A stretch of 64,000 nucleotides of DNA from Desmonostoc muscorum LEGE 12446 (GCF_015207005.2 NZ_JADEXS020000001.1:4278001-4342000), one strand, 5' to 3'. Positions 45,595 through 54,848 are shown, counted from the stretch's first letter. Translations and numbers: made by a program. Notes: a model not told the origin generated them from the sequence alone.

Positions 45595-45711
45595 ATGGTG
45601 ACTTTAAAAATCGCTGTTTATATTGTTGTTGCCTTCTTTGTAGCTATCTTCGTCTTCGGATTTTTGTCGAACGACCCAGCTCGTAACCCCGGCCGTCGGG
45701 ACTTGGAGTAA
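45595..45711 (+). CDS. psbI: Photosystem II reaction centre protein I
   Basis: Short gene, 38 residues. The protein reads [19 protein letters not shown] followed by [19 protein letters not shown]: one membrane helix and the conserved C-terminal stroma-facing tail [13 protein letters not shown] of PsbI, with Val instead of the usual Leu at position 2. PsbI is a thylakoid subunit bound near D1/CP43 and needed for stable PSII assembly. 'ttggagat' lies about 6-14 bases before the ATG as a ribosome-binding site. Confidence 0.97.
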   Translation: MVTLKIAVYIVVAFFVAIFVFGFLSNDPARNPGRRDLE

Positions 45712-45892
45712 AAGAGCGATAAATCATCCACAACTTTGGAAGGCGGAAAATACTCAACGCCACGGAAACTTACTAGGCTAAAGTTAGTAAGTTTCCTGCT
45801 CAAAGTAGCAGAAGGCGACAGTCAGAAGGCAAAATGTATATTCATGCTTTTGTTCGTCATTTGGCTGTTTGTTAGCTCGGTTTTGCCCAAAT

Positions 45893-46549
45893 ATGCTTCA
45901 TCCAGTTCTGCCGCCCGATCCGCCTCCTATCCTCGAACCTTTACAAGCTGCCAATCCCGTCTCGTCTGTTAGTGATACAAAGTCTGCTTCAGGTGTCAAG
46001 ACTGGGATAGACTTAAACACAGACAAATCCAAGGATCGCAATGATTTGGCTCAGTTGGCGATCGCAGGTGACACGAAAAGCGATCCGCGATCGCCAACTG
46101 AGAGCGAATCAACTCGTCATAAGTTGCTATTCGCCGAAACTCCATCTGTACCCGATCCACCAAAAACTTTCCCCCCAGAATTTTCCTCTGTCACCGCCCC
46201 CCCAAGTGCAGCACTTCTGGGGCAATCTCTAGAAGTTGGTTATCCCACCCAGCAATTTCAAATTTCTAATTTAGGCGAAAAACAAGATACAAAGGTACAG
46301 GGACAGGAAGACGCGCAGCTTGAACTATCTCAAGAATTTCAAGAGCGATCGCCAAATCCCAACTCTAGTAATGAAGAAAAACAAACCTCATTAGACTCTC
46401 CTACCTCTAACTCTAGTCTGTCCTCCCCGCGTCCCCCCTCCCCGCGTCCCCCCTCCTGCTTCTGCATCAAATTCTCAATCAGTACAAAATTTAATACAAT
46501 TCAAATCTCGCAACCCCACAAAGCAACTCTGGGCCGCCCATCACCGTAG
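45893..46549 (+). pseudogene. N-terminal part of DUF3769 (LptD-like) gene, frame-disrupted
   Basis: Plus-strand frame of 218 residues from ATG 45893 (MLHPVLPPDPPPILEPLQ), Pro/Ser/Glu-rich and disordered like the N-terminal region of cyanobacterial DUF3769 proteins. It runs into a 'ccccgcgtcccccct' repeat at 46422-46455. Beyond the repeat natural-looking sequence continues in a second frame (PPASASNSQSVQNLIQF, 46449 on) and then in a third (GPPITVEFYSQ, 46531 on), which leads into the main domain at 46495-48492. So the 5' part is out of frame with its body by at least one, probably two, shifts. This may be a sequencing error in the repeat, a real mutation or slippage-prone phase variation. Confidence 0.6.
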
Positions 46550-48492
46550 AATTTTATTCCCAAAGCCAAGCACCAACACCTACGCCACAAGTAGACACCA
46601 CCAATCAGCCACAAGCGCCAGCTACCACAACGCCACCCGCTGCGCCCAGAATTGTGGAAGTGACTTCAGATCGCCAAGAGTACGACGAACAACAGCGGAT
46701 TATTACGGCTGTTGGTAATGTAGTTGTCCGATTTGATGGAGCGGTAGTGGATGCCGATCGCTTGCAAGTTAATTTAAATAACTTGATTGCTGCGGGAGAA
46801 GGTAATGTAACTCTCACACGGGGCGACCAGGTACTGCGAGGACAACGTTTTACCTATAATTTTGTTCAAGATAGCGGCGAAATGTTAAATGGTAGGGGAG
46901 AAATTTATTTACCCTCAACCGATACAGATTTTGCCTTCTCATCCACAGATATAAGAGCTGGTGGAGTACCAAAACGTCCACCAAGCGATCGCGTTATAGC
47001 CAATCAGCCGCTTTCAGGAGTCAGCAGTCCTGGAGGAATTAATGTCACAGTTGGTGGTGGTGAAGCACAAGCTACCAACATTGCGCCCCCCATAGCTGGC
47101 GGTTCAGTCAAGCGGGTGAGATTTGAAGCCCAACAGATTGACTTCTATCCCCAAGGCTGGCAAGCAAGGGATGTCCGTATTACCAATGACCCTTTTTCAC
47201 CCCCAGAACTAGAGTTACGTGCAGATAAAGTCACTTTGACGCGGGAATCACCCTTGGTAGACCGCATCCGGACACAGAGTCAGCGTTTAGTATTAGATCA
47301 AAGCATCTCCTTACCAATTCCGGTGGATGAGCAGAAAATTGACCGCCGGGAGCGCGACGTTACACCCTTTATAGTCTCTCCTGGCTATGATGGAGAAGAC
47401 CGGGGTGGTTTCTATGTTGAGCGTGGCTTTCAAGTCATCGATACAGAGCAGACACGTTGGACAATAACGCCCCAGTTCTTAGTACAGAAAGCTGTGCAAG
47501 GAACGGATAACTTAGGCGCACTGTTTGGCGTCAAAACAAAGATAAATTCTGTTTTAAGCCCACGAACTATACTTCAAGGTACTGGAGAGTTAAGCAGTTT
47601 TGACCTGAACAATGTGGAAGACAGTTTCCGGGCGAATTTCGCATTGCGCCAAAAAATAGGCGATCGCCTTCCTCATCTCTTGAATGTGCAATATAATTAC
47701 CGCGATCGTCTATACAACGGTACCCTTGGCTTTCAAACCGTCCAGAGTAGTTTTGGTGGTCTAATTACTTCTCCTGTGATTCCTCTAGGGAAAAGTGGCA
47801 TCAACCTCAGCTATCAAGCAAGTGCCCAGTATATCGATGCCAACACCGATCGCCCAGATTTACTAGAACTGGGGCGGCAAAACGATCGCATTTCACTAGG
47901 CCGCCTACAAGGCAGTGCTGCCCTCAGTACTGGGTTCTTACTCTGGCAGGGAAAACCATTACCACCCACAGCCAGTGAGGGATTACGATACACAGCTAGC
48001 CCTGTAGTTCCTTACTTGCAAGCGGTTACTGGACTCACAGGCACCAGCAGTTATTATACCAATGGAGATAGCCAAAGCACCCTAACTGGTACGATTGGTT
48101 TACAAGGGCAGATTGGTCATTTTTCTCGACCCTTTTTAGACTATACCGCCTTTAACATTACTTACTCTCAAGGTTTAAATAACGGATTATCGCCTTTTTT
48201 ATTCGATCGCTCCGTTGATAACAAAGTCTTAAGTGCTGGAATTACACAGCAAATCTACGGACCTCTGCGCTTAGGATTTCAAACATCAATTAACTTAGAT
48301 ACAGGTAAAGAATCCAGCACTGACTACATTGTGGAATACAGCCGCCGCACCTACGGCATCACCTTGCGTTACAATCCGGTACTGGAATTCGGTGCTTTCA
48401 GCATCCGAATTAGTGATTTTAACTGGAATGGCGGTGCAGATCCATTTTCTGAAGTTAAGCCAGTAGTCGGTGGTGTCCAACAGAACTATTAG
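46495..48492 (+). CDS. DUF3769 domain-containing protein, LptD-like outer-membrane protein (main body)
   Basis: Body of a cyanobacterial LPS-transport-type outer-membrane protein, about 665 residues open from base 46495; the first usable internal start is GTG 46654. An OstA-like region comes first (VTSDRQEYDEQQRIITAVGNVVVRF, LTRGDQVLRGQRFTYNF, GEMLNGRGEIYLP), a DUF3769 domain follows (VKRVRFEAQQIDFYPQGWQ), and the rest is a beta-barrel of amphipathic strands ending in a barrel-type C-terminus. No start with a ribosome-binding site lies in this frame, and a stop at 46492-46494 blocks further extension, so the intact protein must have begun in the fragment at 45893. It is expected to act in LPS insertion into the outer membrane. 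Confidence 0.8.
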   Translation, partial: YNSNLATPQSNSGPPITVEFYSQSQAPTPTPQVDTTNQPQAPATTTPPAAPRIVEVTSDRQEYDEQQRIITAVGNVVVRFDGAVVDADRLQVNLNNLIAAGEGNVTLTRGDQVLRGQRFTYNFVQDSGEMLNGRGEIYLPSTDTDFAFSSTDIRAGGVPKRPPSDRVIANQPLSGVSSPGGINVTVGGGEAQATNIAPPIAGGSVKRVRFEAQQIDFYPQGWQARDVRITNDPFSPPELELRADKVTLTRESPLVDRIRTQSQRLVLDQSISLPIPVDEQKIDRRERDVTPFIVSPGYDGEDRGGFYVERGFQVIDTEQTRWTITPQFLVQKAVQGTDNLGALFGVKTKINSVLSPRTILQGTGELSSFDLNNVEDSFRANFALRQKIGDRLPHLLNVQYNYRDRLYNGTLGFQTVQSSFGGLITSPVIPLGKSGINLSYQASAQYIDANTDRPDLLELGRQNDRISLGRLQGSAALSTGFLLWQGKPLPPTASEGLRYTASPVVPYLQAVTGLTGTSSYYTNGDSQSTLTGTIGLQGQIGHFSRPFLDYTAFNITYSQGLNNGLSPFLFDRSVDNKVLSAGITQQIYGPLRLGFQTSINLDTGKESSTDYIVEYSRRTYGITLRYNPVLEFGAFSIRISDFNWNGGADPFSEVKPVVGGVQQNY

Positions 48493-48948
48493 TCAAAATC
48501 GCTCCCAACTTAATTTTTGCTCTGGAATTTTTGATATTTCTGCAATTAATGGTACAATTATACTACTCAATGCAGAATTCAATGCTCATCCTAGTCAGGC
48601 GGAAGTGGCGAGCGGCATATTTAATGCTGTTCAAAGCGATCGCTTGGCTTTTATGCTAGAAATGACTAAAAAGTAAGAATTCAGAATTCAGAATTCAGGA
48701 GTCAGGAGTCAGGAGTCAGAATTGAATTTGTAACTTCTGGTAGATGAATACAATGGTAAAACACCATCCCCAATTTTCAATTTTGTGGTGCTTCTAGGTG
48801 GCGAATCCCAATCCTCAAGAACAGTGATTCTGAATTCTGTATTCTGAATTCTGTATTCTTCTTCAAACATATTTAGATATTAATTGGCGCTACATAGAAA
48901 AACGCCCTCTATTTCAATCAGCACTTTTTGCAGTCAGGAGTAATTTTA
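48493..48948. other. Gap before ssb with EcoRI-like repeats
   Basis: Contains a weak 68-codon frame (48470-48676, not credited), tandem 'gaattca' units (about 48677-48698), 'caggagt' units (48698-48717) and 'attctgaattctgtattctg' units (about 48829-48858). The two sets are inverted relatives. No other feature. Confidence 0.45.
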
Positions 48949-49518
48949 ATGAACAGCTGCGTTTTAATGGCGGAAATTGTTAACGAGCCGCAACTGCGCT
49001 ACACAGCGGATAATCTGGGAGTCACGGAAATGCTGGTACAGTTTCCCAATTCTCAGAAACCAGAAGATCCGCCAGCTACCCTAAAAGTAGTTGGTTGGGG
49101 GAATTTAGCAACAGAAATTCAGCAAAACTATCACCAAGGCGATCGCGTTATCTTGGTAGGACGTTTAGGTATGACTACTGTTGAGCGTCAAGAAGGTTTT
49201 AAAGAAAAACGCGCTGAATTAACAGTACAACAAATTCAATCTGTTGGAGGTAGTTTTAATACTACATCCTTCTCCGCAACCGTAACTCCATCATTCACCG
49301 AAACATCTCCACGACAACCATCAGCATCTCGTCCGCCGGAGACAAATATTCCCACTTATGAGTCACAACGTCCAGTACCTACCCCAGCGACAAGTCCCGT
49401 TAACGTTACTCCCCCAGCGACAAATTACGAACCCGTACCCCAACCTGCAAATTACGAACGAACCACCTACCCAGCGGTGAAACAAGAAGAACCAGATCCG
49501 GATGATATTCCGTTCTAA
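48949..49518 (+). CDS. ssb: Single-stranded DNA-binding protein
   Basis: SSB of 189 residues from ATG 48949. The OB-fold covers about residues 1-105 (NSCVLMAEIVNEPQLRYTADN, LKVVGWGNLATEIQQNY, GDRVILVGRLGMTTVE). A Pro/Thr/Ser-rich linker follows, then the acidic C-terminal tip PDDIPF, which recruits replication and repair proteins. The in-frame extension to 48928 adds seven residues before the usual start. The sequence differs from the main E. coli-type ssb (for instance the AEIVNEPQLRYT variant), as is common for cyanobacterial SSBs. A hairpin follows 86 bases after the stop. Confidence 0.93.
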   Translation: MNSCVLMAEIVNEPQLRYTADNLGVTEMLVQFPNSQKPEDPPATLKVVGWGNLATEIQQNYHQGDRVILVGRLGMTTVERQEGFKEKRAELTVQQIQSVGGSFNTTSFSATVTPSFTETSPRQPSASRPPETNIPTYESQRPVPTPATSPVNVTPPATNYEPVPQPANYERTTYPAVKQEEPDPDDIPF

Positions 49519-49603
49519 AGTTGGTAGTTTAGCGTGTCTTCAATTTGCTATATTTGTATCATTTTTTCGTGAAATGGTATGAGTCGAAGAGATTCCCAGA
49601 ACT

Positions 49604-49639
49604 AAAGTCGAGGGGAGTGTTACTACTCCTCTCGACTTT
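49604..49639 (+). terminator. Hairpin terminator after ssb
   Basis: Fifteen-base arms 'aaagtcgaggggagt' (49604-49618) and 'actcctctcgacttt' (49625-49639) pair with one G-U and are followed by 'aactttta'. The symmetric A/T flanks could also serve a transcript from the other strand. Confidence 0.75.
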
Positions 49640-49764
49640 AACTTTTATCGTGCCCCCAAATTGCGTATTTGTATTACTGCACTCGATAATATTTTAAACA
49701 TCATCAAGTGCTTGCTAGAGGCGATCGCTACTATAGCGTTTCCCGACAAACGTGAGGTACACCT

Positions 49765-49793
49765 GTAGGGGCACGGCAGTGCCGTGCCCCTAC
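49765..49793. repeat. 29-bp palindromic dispersed repeat
   Basis: Arms 'gtaggggcacggca' and the exact complement around one central base. Same family as 15932, 21609, 24531 and 29601. Confidence 0.75.
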
Positions 49794-49940
49794 ACCTGGC
49801 GATATAATGTTGTACCGCATCTGAATGGGAACCCCTACTACATCTTTCAACTATCAAACATTACCCCATAGCGGCATAATATCACTCATGACATAGACCA
49901 CTAAGCCCCTTAGACAAGTCTATTGCATCTACACATTTGG

Positions 49941-50186
49941 TTACATCTTACCGTGTTGCATCACTTCTTGTAGGTGGTGGCGAATTTCTTTTGCTTGCTC
50001 AATATCAGATTGCCGCAATTTTTGGAACAACTCTACACAAGGTTGGGAACCAACTTGTTGTGCATCTTTAATGTAAGTATCGTAAGCTTTAACAGCTTCA
50101 GCCTTGTTATGCAATACGGTGACAAAATCGTACTCCAAATTGCTAATTGGTTCTTGAGACTGTCCATTACCTGTATTTTTAGCCAT
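49941..50186 (-). CDS. Small helical protein, ferritin-like fragment, unknown function
   Basis: Protein of 81 residues, mostly two amphipathic helices: NLEYDFVTVLHNKAEAVKAYDTYIKDAQ and the C-terminal DIEQAKEIRHHLQEVMQHGK. Helix residues Glu, His and Asp at ferritin-like spacing suggest half of a four-helix bundle, as in small cyanobacterial proteins of this type, but no complete metal site can be claimed. The ATG at 50186 is well placed, with 'gaggttc' (minus strand) upstream. Confidence 0.65.
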   Translation of the reverse strand: MAKNTGNGQSQEPISNLEYDFVTVLHNKAEAVKAYDTYIKDAQQVGSQPCVELFQKLRQSDIEQAKEIRHHLQEVMQHGKM

Positions 50187-50396
50187 TGTTTGAACCTCTT
50201 TGTAGGATTTCTAATTAACTTTATACTCACCCTAAAAGAGCAATTCATCTCCCAAAAAGAGTATACTTGAATACGTCGGAAGTACGTTATAAGGGTAGTT
50301 TATATTAATTCGTATTTCTCATTTGTCATTGGTTATTTCTCTTCCATCTTCCTCATCCCCCACTCCCCACTCCCCACTCCCTAGTTTCATAGCAAT

Positions 50397-50945
50397 TTAT
50401 CCAAGAGGTTGATTTTCATCACATTGACGTGAATACTGGAATTCCAGATCCTTTTGTCGTTCCCTACCTCCTTTATAGACAATAGGACACAACTTAGTGT
50501 TAGCACTCATACAATCCATGTGCGGCGTTTTAGCACAGACTACCAATAACCCACCCAGAATAAACAATAAGCCGCAAATTGCAGCTGTCTGAAAGGAAGA
50601 AATCTCTAATACTCCGTGAACTACTATTTCTCGGAGAACAGAAACAATTGTTACCTCAACTGCTACTCCCACAGAAATACTGTGTTCTTGTAAGTAGACC
50701 ATTAATAGTCGAAATAACTCGACTAAAATCAACACGAATAGTATTTTTGCAGTCACATGTTTATAGTCTAATGGCTGCGTGAGGGCAATACCTATACCCC
50801 ACAATTGGATCAGCATGACGGCGAACAAACCCAAACACAAGACAATCACAATTAAGTCTTGGAAGGCTTCCATGTTGCGAACTATTGAGTGGCGATCTAG
50901 CCAGCGATCGCAAAATAAAAATCGACTCTTCAGGCGCTTTTGCAT
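50397..50945 (-). CDS. PsiE-family membrane protein
   Basis: Phosphate-starvation-inducible PsiE family protein, 182 residues. Four membrane segments are visible: AFQDLIVIVLCLGLFAVMLIQ, the AKILFVLILVELFRLLMVYL helix, the VGVAVEVTIVSVLREIVVHG helix, and AAICGLLFILGGLLVVCA. The invariant PsiE block is LVELFRLLMVYLQEHSISV. The tail (from about 145) is a short hydrophilic segment with Cys residues. Function is unknown even in model species; phosphate regulation here is not shown. Confidence 0.85.
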   Translation of the reverse strand: MQKRLKSRFLFCDRWLDRHSIVRNMEAFQDLIVIVLCLGLFAVMLIQLWGIGIALTQPLDYKHVTAKILFVLILVELFRLLMVYLQEHSISVGVAVEVTIVSVLREIVVHGVLEISSFQTAAICGLLFILGGLLVVCAKTPHMDCMSANTKLCPIVYKGGRERQKDLEFQYSRQCDENQPLG

Positions 50946-51307
50946 GTACGTTTCATTCCTATCAGGACAACTTCAGACAACACCAGCGAGTCAACCCAAT
51001 AGTTTTATGTTACGCAATATTAAACTTTTATGCCTCAGGGAGGTTGATAATTTATCAGTTACAGCAGAATTCATAATTCAAGAGTCAGAATTTATAAGGA
51101 ATCTAGTAGGATTGGTATATTGACTCATCAACATATTCTCGTGATTAGTTAACTATTCTGACCCCTGAATTATTACAGCGTATTTCAAGGAAAGTGAAGT
51201 ACACAACCAAAATCTCAAACCCTCGTGTAAAGGCTGTTTTCATTCTGTTAGCGCAGCGGGGCGTAGCCCATTCTGAATTATAAATTCTTATGTTCACTAC
51301 TCACTAT
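50946..51307. other. Gap with short repeats
   Basis: Contains 'gcgcagcggggcgtagccca' type element near 51250 and 'cataattcaagagtcagaat'. A 114-codon frame on the plus strand at 50779-51123 is a shadow of the PsiE gene and is not credited. No gene. Confidence 0.4.
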
Positions 51308-52243
51308 TCATCGATTTAAGTTTTGTGCTTGCTGCAACAATTGTTCGGCATTTTTTGCCCATTGAGAATTACCCTGAGCCTTGTATAAATCTCTGGCAAA
51401 TTGCAATACTTGTACAGCATCGCTATATTGTTGTAACTGCATAAAAACTAACCCAGCGCCATAATAAGCGTTGGGATAGTTGGAGTTAGCTTCGGCTGAT
51501 TTTCTAAAAGCCTCTAACGCTTCTTGTAATTTGCGTTGATTAAACGAAATTGAACCCAGATTATAATAAGCTTCTGGATATTTGGGATTAATTTTTACCG
51601 CTTGATTAAAAGCATCTCTAGCTTGATCGAGTTTGCCTTGTTGCAGATAACACATCCCGATATGATAAGGAGGTTCTGGTGCATTTTTGCTATATTGTAT
51701 GGCTTTTTTAAAAGATGCGATCGCCCGATCGCAATCTCGTTTTTGTTCTCGTAGCAACCCTAAGTTATAGTGAGCAAATCCTAGTTTGGGATCGAGTTCT
51801 AACGCACGTAGCAAGTAATCGTTAGCTAACTCTAAATTATTGCCTTCTAACAACGCACCGCCTAAATTAGCAAAAGCTGGAGCAAATTTAGGATCGGCTT
51901 GGGTTGCTCGATAAAATGCATCCGCAGAGGGTTGTAATTGTCCTGTTTGTCGTAATGCTAGCCCTAAGTTATAGTGGGCTGCTGCTAATGTCGGATCTAA
52001 TTGACTTGCTTGTTTAAAAGCAGCGATCGCATCTTGGACTTTTCCCGCCTGAATTGCTTGTAAGCCTTGGTTTAACCAGTCTACAGCAGTTCGACTATTA
52101 GATTGTGCCAGCTTTGAAGGAAGAGGAGCAGGGGAAGCAGGGGGAGAGGGGGGGAAGATGATACCCACTAATATCAAACTGACTAAAGTTGCTATGGGAT
52201 ATTTATAGGGTGATAATCTCATGGATTTTCTCAATCGGGACAA
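51308..52243 (-). CDS. Membrane-anchored TPR-repeat protein
   Basis: Protein of 311 residues. The N-terminus has a signal-anchor (YPIATLVSLILVGIIFPPSPP); about six tetratricopeptide repeats follow from residue 50 to 290, each with the W/LG-Y-A-A/P pattern (AHYNLGLALRQTGQLQPSADAF, FAPAFANLGGALLEGNNLELA, FAHYNLGLLREQKRDCDRAIA, EAYYNLGSISFNQRKLQEALEAF). Such proteins assemble complexes on the periplasmic or cytoplasmic face. A specific partner cannot be named. The gene is divergent from the EF-G-like gene. Confidence 0.9.
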   Translation of the reverse strand: MSRLRKSMRLSPYKYPIATLVSLILVGIIFPPSPPASPAPLPSKLAQSNSRTAVDWLNQGLQAIQAGKVQDAIAAFKQASQLDPTLAAAHYNLGLALRQTGQLQPSADAFYRATQADPKFAPAFANLGGALLEGNNLELANDYLLRALELDPKLGFAHYNLGLLREQKRDCDRAIASFKKAIQYSKNAPEPPYHIGMCYLQQGKLDQARDAFNQAVKINPKYPEAYYNLGSISFNQRKLQEALEAFRKSAEANSNYPNAYYGAGLVFMQLQQYSDAVQVLQFARDLYKAQGNSQWAKNAEQLLQQAQNLNR

Positions 52244-52504
52244 TTTTCAGTTACGTTTACTTCACAAAAAGTTTGGTGAATGCTGAAGTTTTTTACAAAA
52301 CTTGTTGATTGAGTATTAAACTTTGTGTTGCTTAACTTTTCTTAAGATAAATCTTACAACAGGCTACAATTTTTTTAACTTTGGATTAAAGGTAGGATAA
52401 TAACAAATTAAAGAAGGGGTAATTTTGACTCCAGAGAACCATTTTTTATCCCTGATATACATAGCGTAATGCGGTTGGGAATCAATTACCGCAAGGGAGG
52501 TTTT

Positions 52505-54553
52505 ATGAACGAAAAAGTAAAATCGGGTTCGCGGAATGTTGCAATTGTTGGTCCTTATTTAAGTGGAAAAACTACTTTACTAGAAAGTTTGTTATTTGTC
52601 ACAGGAGCGATTTCTCGCAAAGGAAGTATTAAAGACAGCAATACAGTGGGAGATAGTGCTGCTGAGTCGCGCGATCGCCACATGAGTGTAGAAGTCAGCG
52701 CTGCTAGCACTGAGTATAACGGTACTCGTTTCACTTTTGTTGATTGTCCTGGAAGTGTAGAATTTGCCCAAGAAACATACAATGCTTTAATAGGAGTCGA
52801 TGCCGCAATTGTAGTTTGCGAACCGATACGCGATCGCGTCCTCACCCTCGCCCCTCTATTTAAATTCCTCGACGATTGGGAAATTCCCCACATAGTCTTT
52901 GTCAACAAAATGGATCGGGCAAATATCCATGTCCTTGAAACATTACACGCCCTGAAAGCAGTTTCCAGCCGTCCCCTAGTAGCCCACCAATATCCCATCA
53001 TGCAAGGGGAACAACTCACCGGCTTTATCGACATGGTGAGCGAACAAGCATATCAATATCATCCCGGCGCACCCGCTGACCCCATCCCCTTCCCCGAAAG
53101 CTTAAAAGAAGAAGAACATACAGCACGGGCAGAAATGCTCGAAGCCCTAGCAAATTTTGACGATCATTTACTCGAAGAACTTTTAGAAGATATCGAACCA
53201 CCCCAAGAGGAAATTCTCAAAGATTTAAAAATGGAATTAGGGGCAGATTTAGTAGTCCCAGTTTTCTTTGGTGTGGCAGAACAAGATTATGGTGTTAGAC
53301 CTTTAATAGAAGCCTTGTTACGGGAAGCCCCCGAACCAGAAACCACAGCAGAACGCCGCTTAAAAAACTTCAAAGGCAATACACCCATAGCCCAGATACT
53401 CAAAACTTACTACACTCCCCAAGGTGGCAAACTCTCCCTCGTGCGGGTTTGGCGGGGCAAATTAACCGATGGTCTTGTCCTCAATGGTGTTCGCACAGGT
53501 GGAATTTATCGTCTTATGGGACAACAACAGCAGTTTGTTAATGAAGCTGCTGCTGGTGAAATAGTTGCATTGAGCCGTTTAGAAGGAATCAAGACCGGAG
53601 ATACAATTTCCACAGAACAACCTTCAGCAATGCAATTACCCAAAGCTGAACAGTTGGAACCTGTGTATGCCCTCGCCATTACACCCGAAAAGCGCAACGA
53701 TGAAGTTAAGCTCAGCGGTGCTATTACTAAGCTATTAGAAGAAGACTGTTCGCTGGCTTGGGAACAACACGGCGACACTCACGAAGTTATCCTCTGGGGC
53801 CAAGGCGAAATTCATTTACAAGTCGCCTTGGATAGACTGCGCCGCAAATATAACTTGCCGATGACAACCCACTTACCGCAAGTGCCTTACAAAGAAACCA
53901 TCCGCAAAACAGTGGCTTCAGTTCATGGACGGTACAAACACCAAAGCGGTGGCCACGGTCAATTTGGTGATGTTTTCCTCGAAATCAAGCCTCTACCACG
54001 CGGCGAAGGATTTAACTTTAATGAAACCATCGTTGGCGGCGTAGTTCCGAGACAGTACATCCCCGGCGTAGAAATGGGCGTGCGGGAATTTCTGGCACAC
54101 GGGCCTCTCGGCTTCCCTGTGGTGGATGTGGCGGTAACTTTGACCAACGGTTCTTACCACAACGTTGATAGTTCCGAACAAGCCTTTAAGCAAGCCGCCC
54201 GATTAGCAATGCAAACGGGGATACCCCAAGCACAACCCACCTTATTAGAACCGATTCTGCGGATAGAAGTGACCACACCAAGCGAATTTACCTCCAAAGT
54301 GTTGCAACTGCTGAGTGGTAGACGGGGACAAATTTTAGGCTATGAAGGTAGAAACGATTGGCAAGGCTGGGATAATGTAGTTGCATACTTGCCACAAGCA
54401 GAGATGCAAGATTTTATTGTAGAGTTGCGATCGCTCACCTTAGGCGTTGGTTCCTTCCACTGGGCATACGACCATTTGCAGGAAGTTCCGGAAAAACTCG
54501 CCGAACGTGTCTTAGCTGGCAATGGCAACGGTGGTAACGGTAACGGCAAGTAG
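52505..54553 (+). CDS. EF-G-like (EF-G2 type) translation-factor GTPase
   Basis: Elongation-factor-G-like GTPase of 682 residues from ATG 52505; an AAGGGAGG ribosome-binding site lies just before it, so the frame's longer start at 52469 is rejected. G1 is GPYLSGKTTL, G3 is DCPGSVEF, G4 is VNKMDR. Domains II, III/IV (GRYKHQSGGHGQFGDVFLEI) and V (LEPILRIEVTTPSEFTSKVLQLL) are present. The switch II His of EF-G (DTPGH) is Ser here, and switch I reads RDRHMSVE instead of the RGITI consensus, as in the EF-G2 paralog group. The canonical EF-G is expected elsewhere. The last 120 bases are repeated at 55123-55246 beyond a toxin-antitoxin module. Confidence 0.9.
   Translation: MNEKVKSGSRNVAIVGPYLSGKTTLLESLLFVTGAISRKGSIKDSNTVGDSAAESRDRHMSVEVSAASTEYNGTRFTFVDCPGSVEFAQETYNALIGVDAAIVVCEPIRDRVLTLAPLFKFLDDWEIPHIVFVNKMDRANIHVLETLHALKAVSSRPLVAHQYPIMQGEQLTGFIDMVSEQAYQYHPGAPADPIPFPESLKEEEHTARAEMLEALANFDDHLLEELLEDIEPPQEEILKDLKMELGADLVVPVFFGVAEQDYGVRPLIEALLREAPEPETTAERRLKNFKGNTPIAQILKTYYTPQGGKLSLVRVWRGKLTDGLVLNGVRTGGIYRLMGQQQQFVNEAAAGEIVALSRLEGIKTGDTISTEQPSAMQLPKAEQLEPVYALAITPEKRNDEVKLSGAITKLLEEDCSLAWEQHGDTHEVILWGQGEIHLQVALDRLRRKYNLPMTTHLPQVPYKETIRKTVASVHGRYKHQSGGHGQFGDVFLEIKPLPRGEGFNFNETIVGGVVPRQYIPGVEMGVREFLAHGPLGFPVVDVAVTLTNGSYHNVDSSEQAFKQAARLAMQTGIPQAQPTLLEPILRIEVTTPSEFTSKVLQLLSGRRGQILGYEGRNDWQGWDNVVAYLPQAEMQDFIVELRSLTLGVGSFHWAYDHLQEVPEKLAERVLAGNGNGGNGNGK
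54430..54553. repeat. Copy 1 of the 124-bp direct repeat (EF-G-like 3' end)
   Basis: The 3' end of the EF-G-like gene, including its stop codon TAG. It matches 55123-55246 without indels and with nine mismatches, eight of them at synonymous sites or in the stop codon. Confidence 0.95.
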
Positions 54554-54644
54554 TTTTAGATTTTGGATTTTTGATTAATCTAAAATTAACCCTAGCCCGA
54601 AACTTTTAGTTTCGGGCTAATAACTAGTTTCCAATCAATCGTTG

Positions 54645-54848
54645 TTAGTTTATGTCTTCTTCGGTAAGGCCTGCATCCTTGAGTAGTCCTTTGAGTGTTC
54701 CAATCGGTAAATCGCGATTACCATGAACAGGAATAGAGAGAATAACACCTTCCTTGGCATAAATATGGTGACTTCCAGTAATCCGTTTCAGGTTCCAGCC
54801 ATACCGTTCAACGATTTTACATAAGGCTTTGCCGGAAACTGATTTCAT
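54645..54848 (-). CDS. hicA: HicA-family mRNA interferase toxin
   Basis: HicA toxin, 67 residues, double-stranded-RNA-binding-like fold that cuts mRNA. Marks: MKSVSGKALCKIVERYGWNL, the active-site TGSHHIYAK (catalytic His) and IPVHGNRDLPIGTLKGLLKDAGLT. It is second in the operon and overlaps the end of hicB by four bases (ATGA), giving coupled translation. The module is on the strand opposite to the EF-G-like gene, and is bracketed by two copies of that gene's 3' end. Confidence 0.95.
   Translation of the reverse strand: MKSVSGKALCKIVERYGWNLKRITGSHHIYAKEGVILSIPVHGNRDLPIGTLKGLLKDAGLTEEDIN

Larger units (their letters stand above)
49519..49940. other. Gap after ssb
   Basis: Contains the terminator-like hairpin at 49604-49639, the palindromic repeat at 49765-49793, and otherwise featureless DNA. 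A 70-codon minus-strand frame at 49645-49857 is a product of the palindrome and not credited. Confidence 0.5.

Noticed and set aside
45736..45972. 78-codon frame after psbI
   Set aside because: Overlaps the better supported N-terminal frame of the DUF3769 gene; no family.
48470..48676. 68-codon frame after the DUF3769 gene
   Set aside because: Starts inside the preceding gene, no ribosome-binding site or family, followed at once by repeats.
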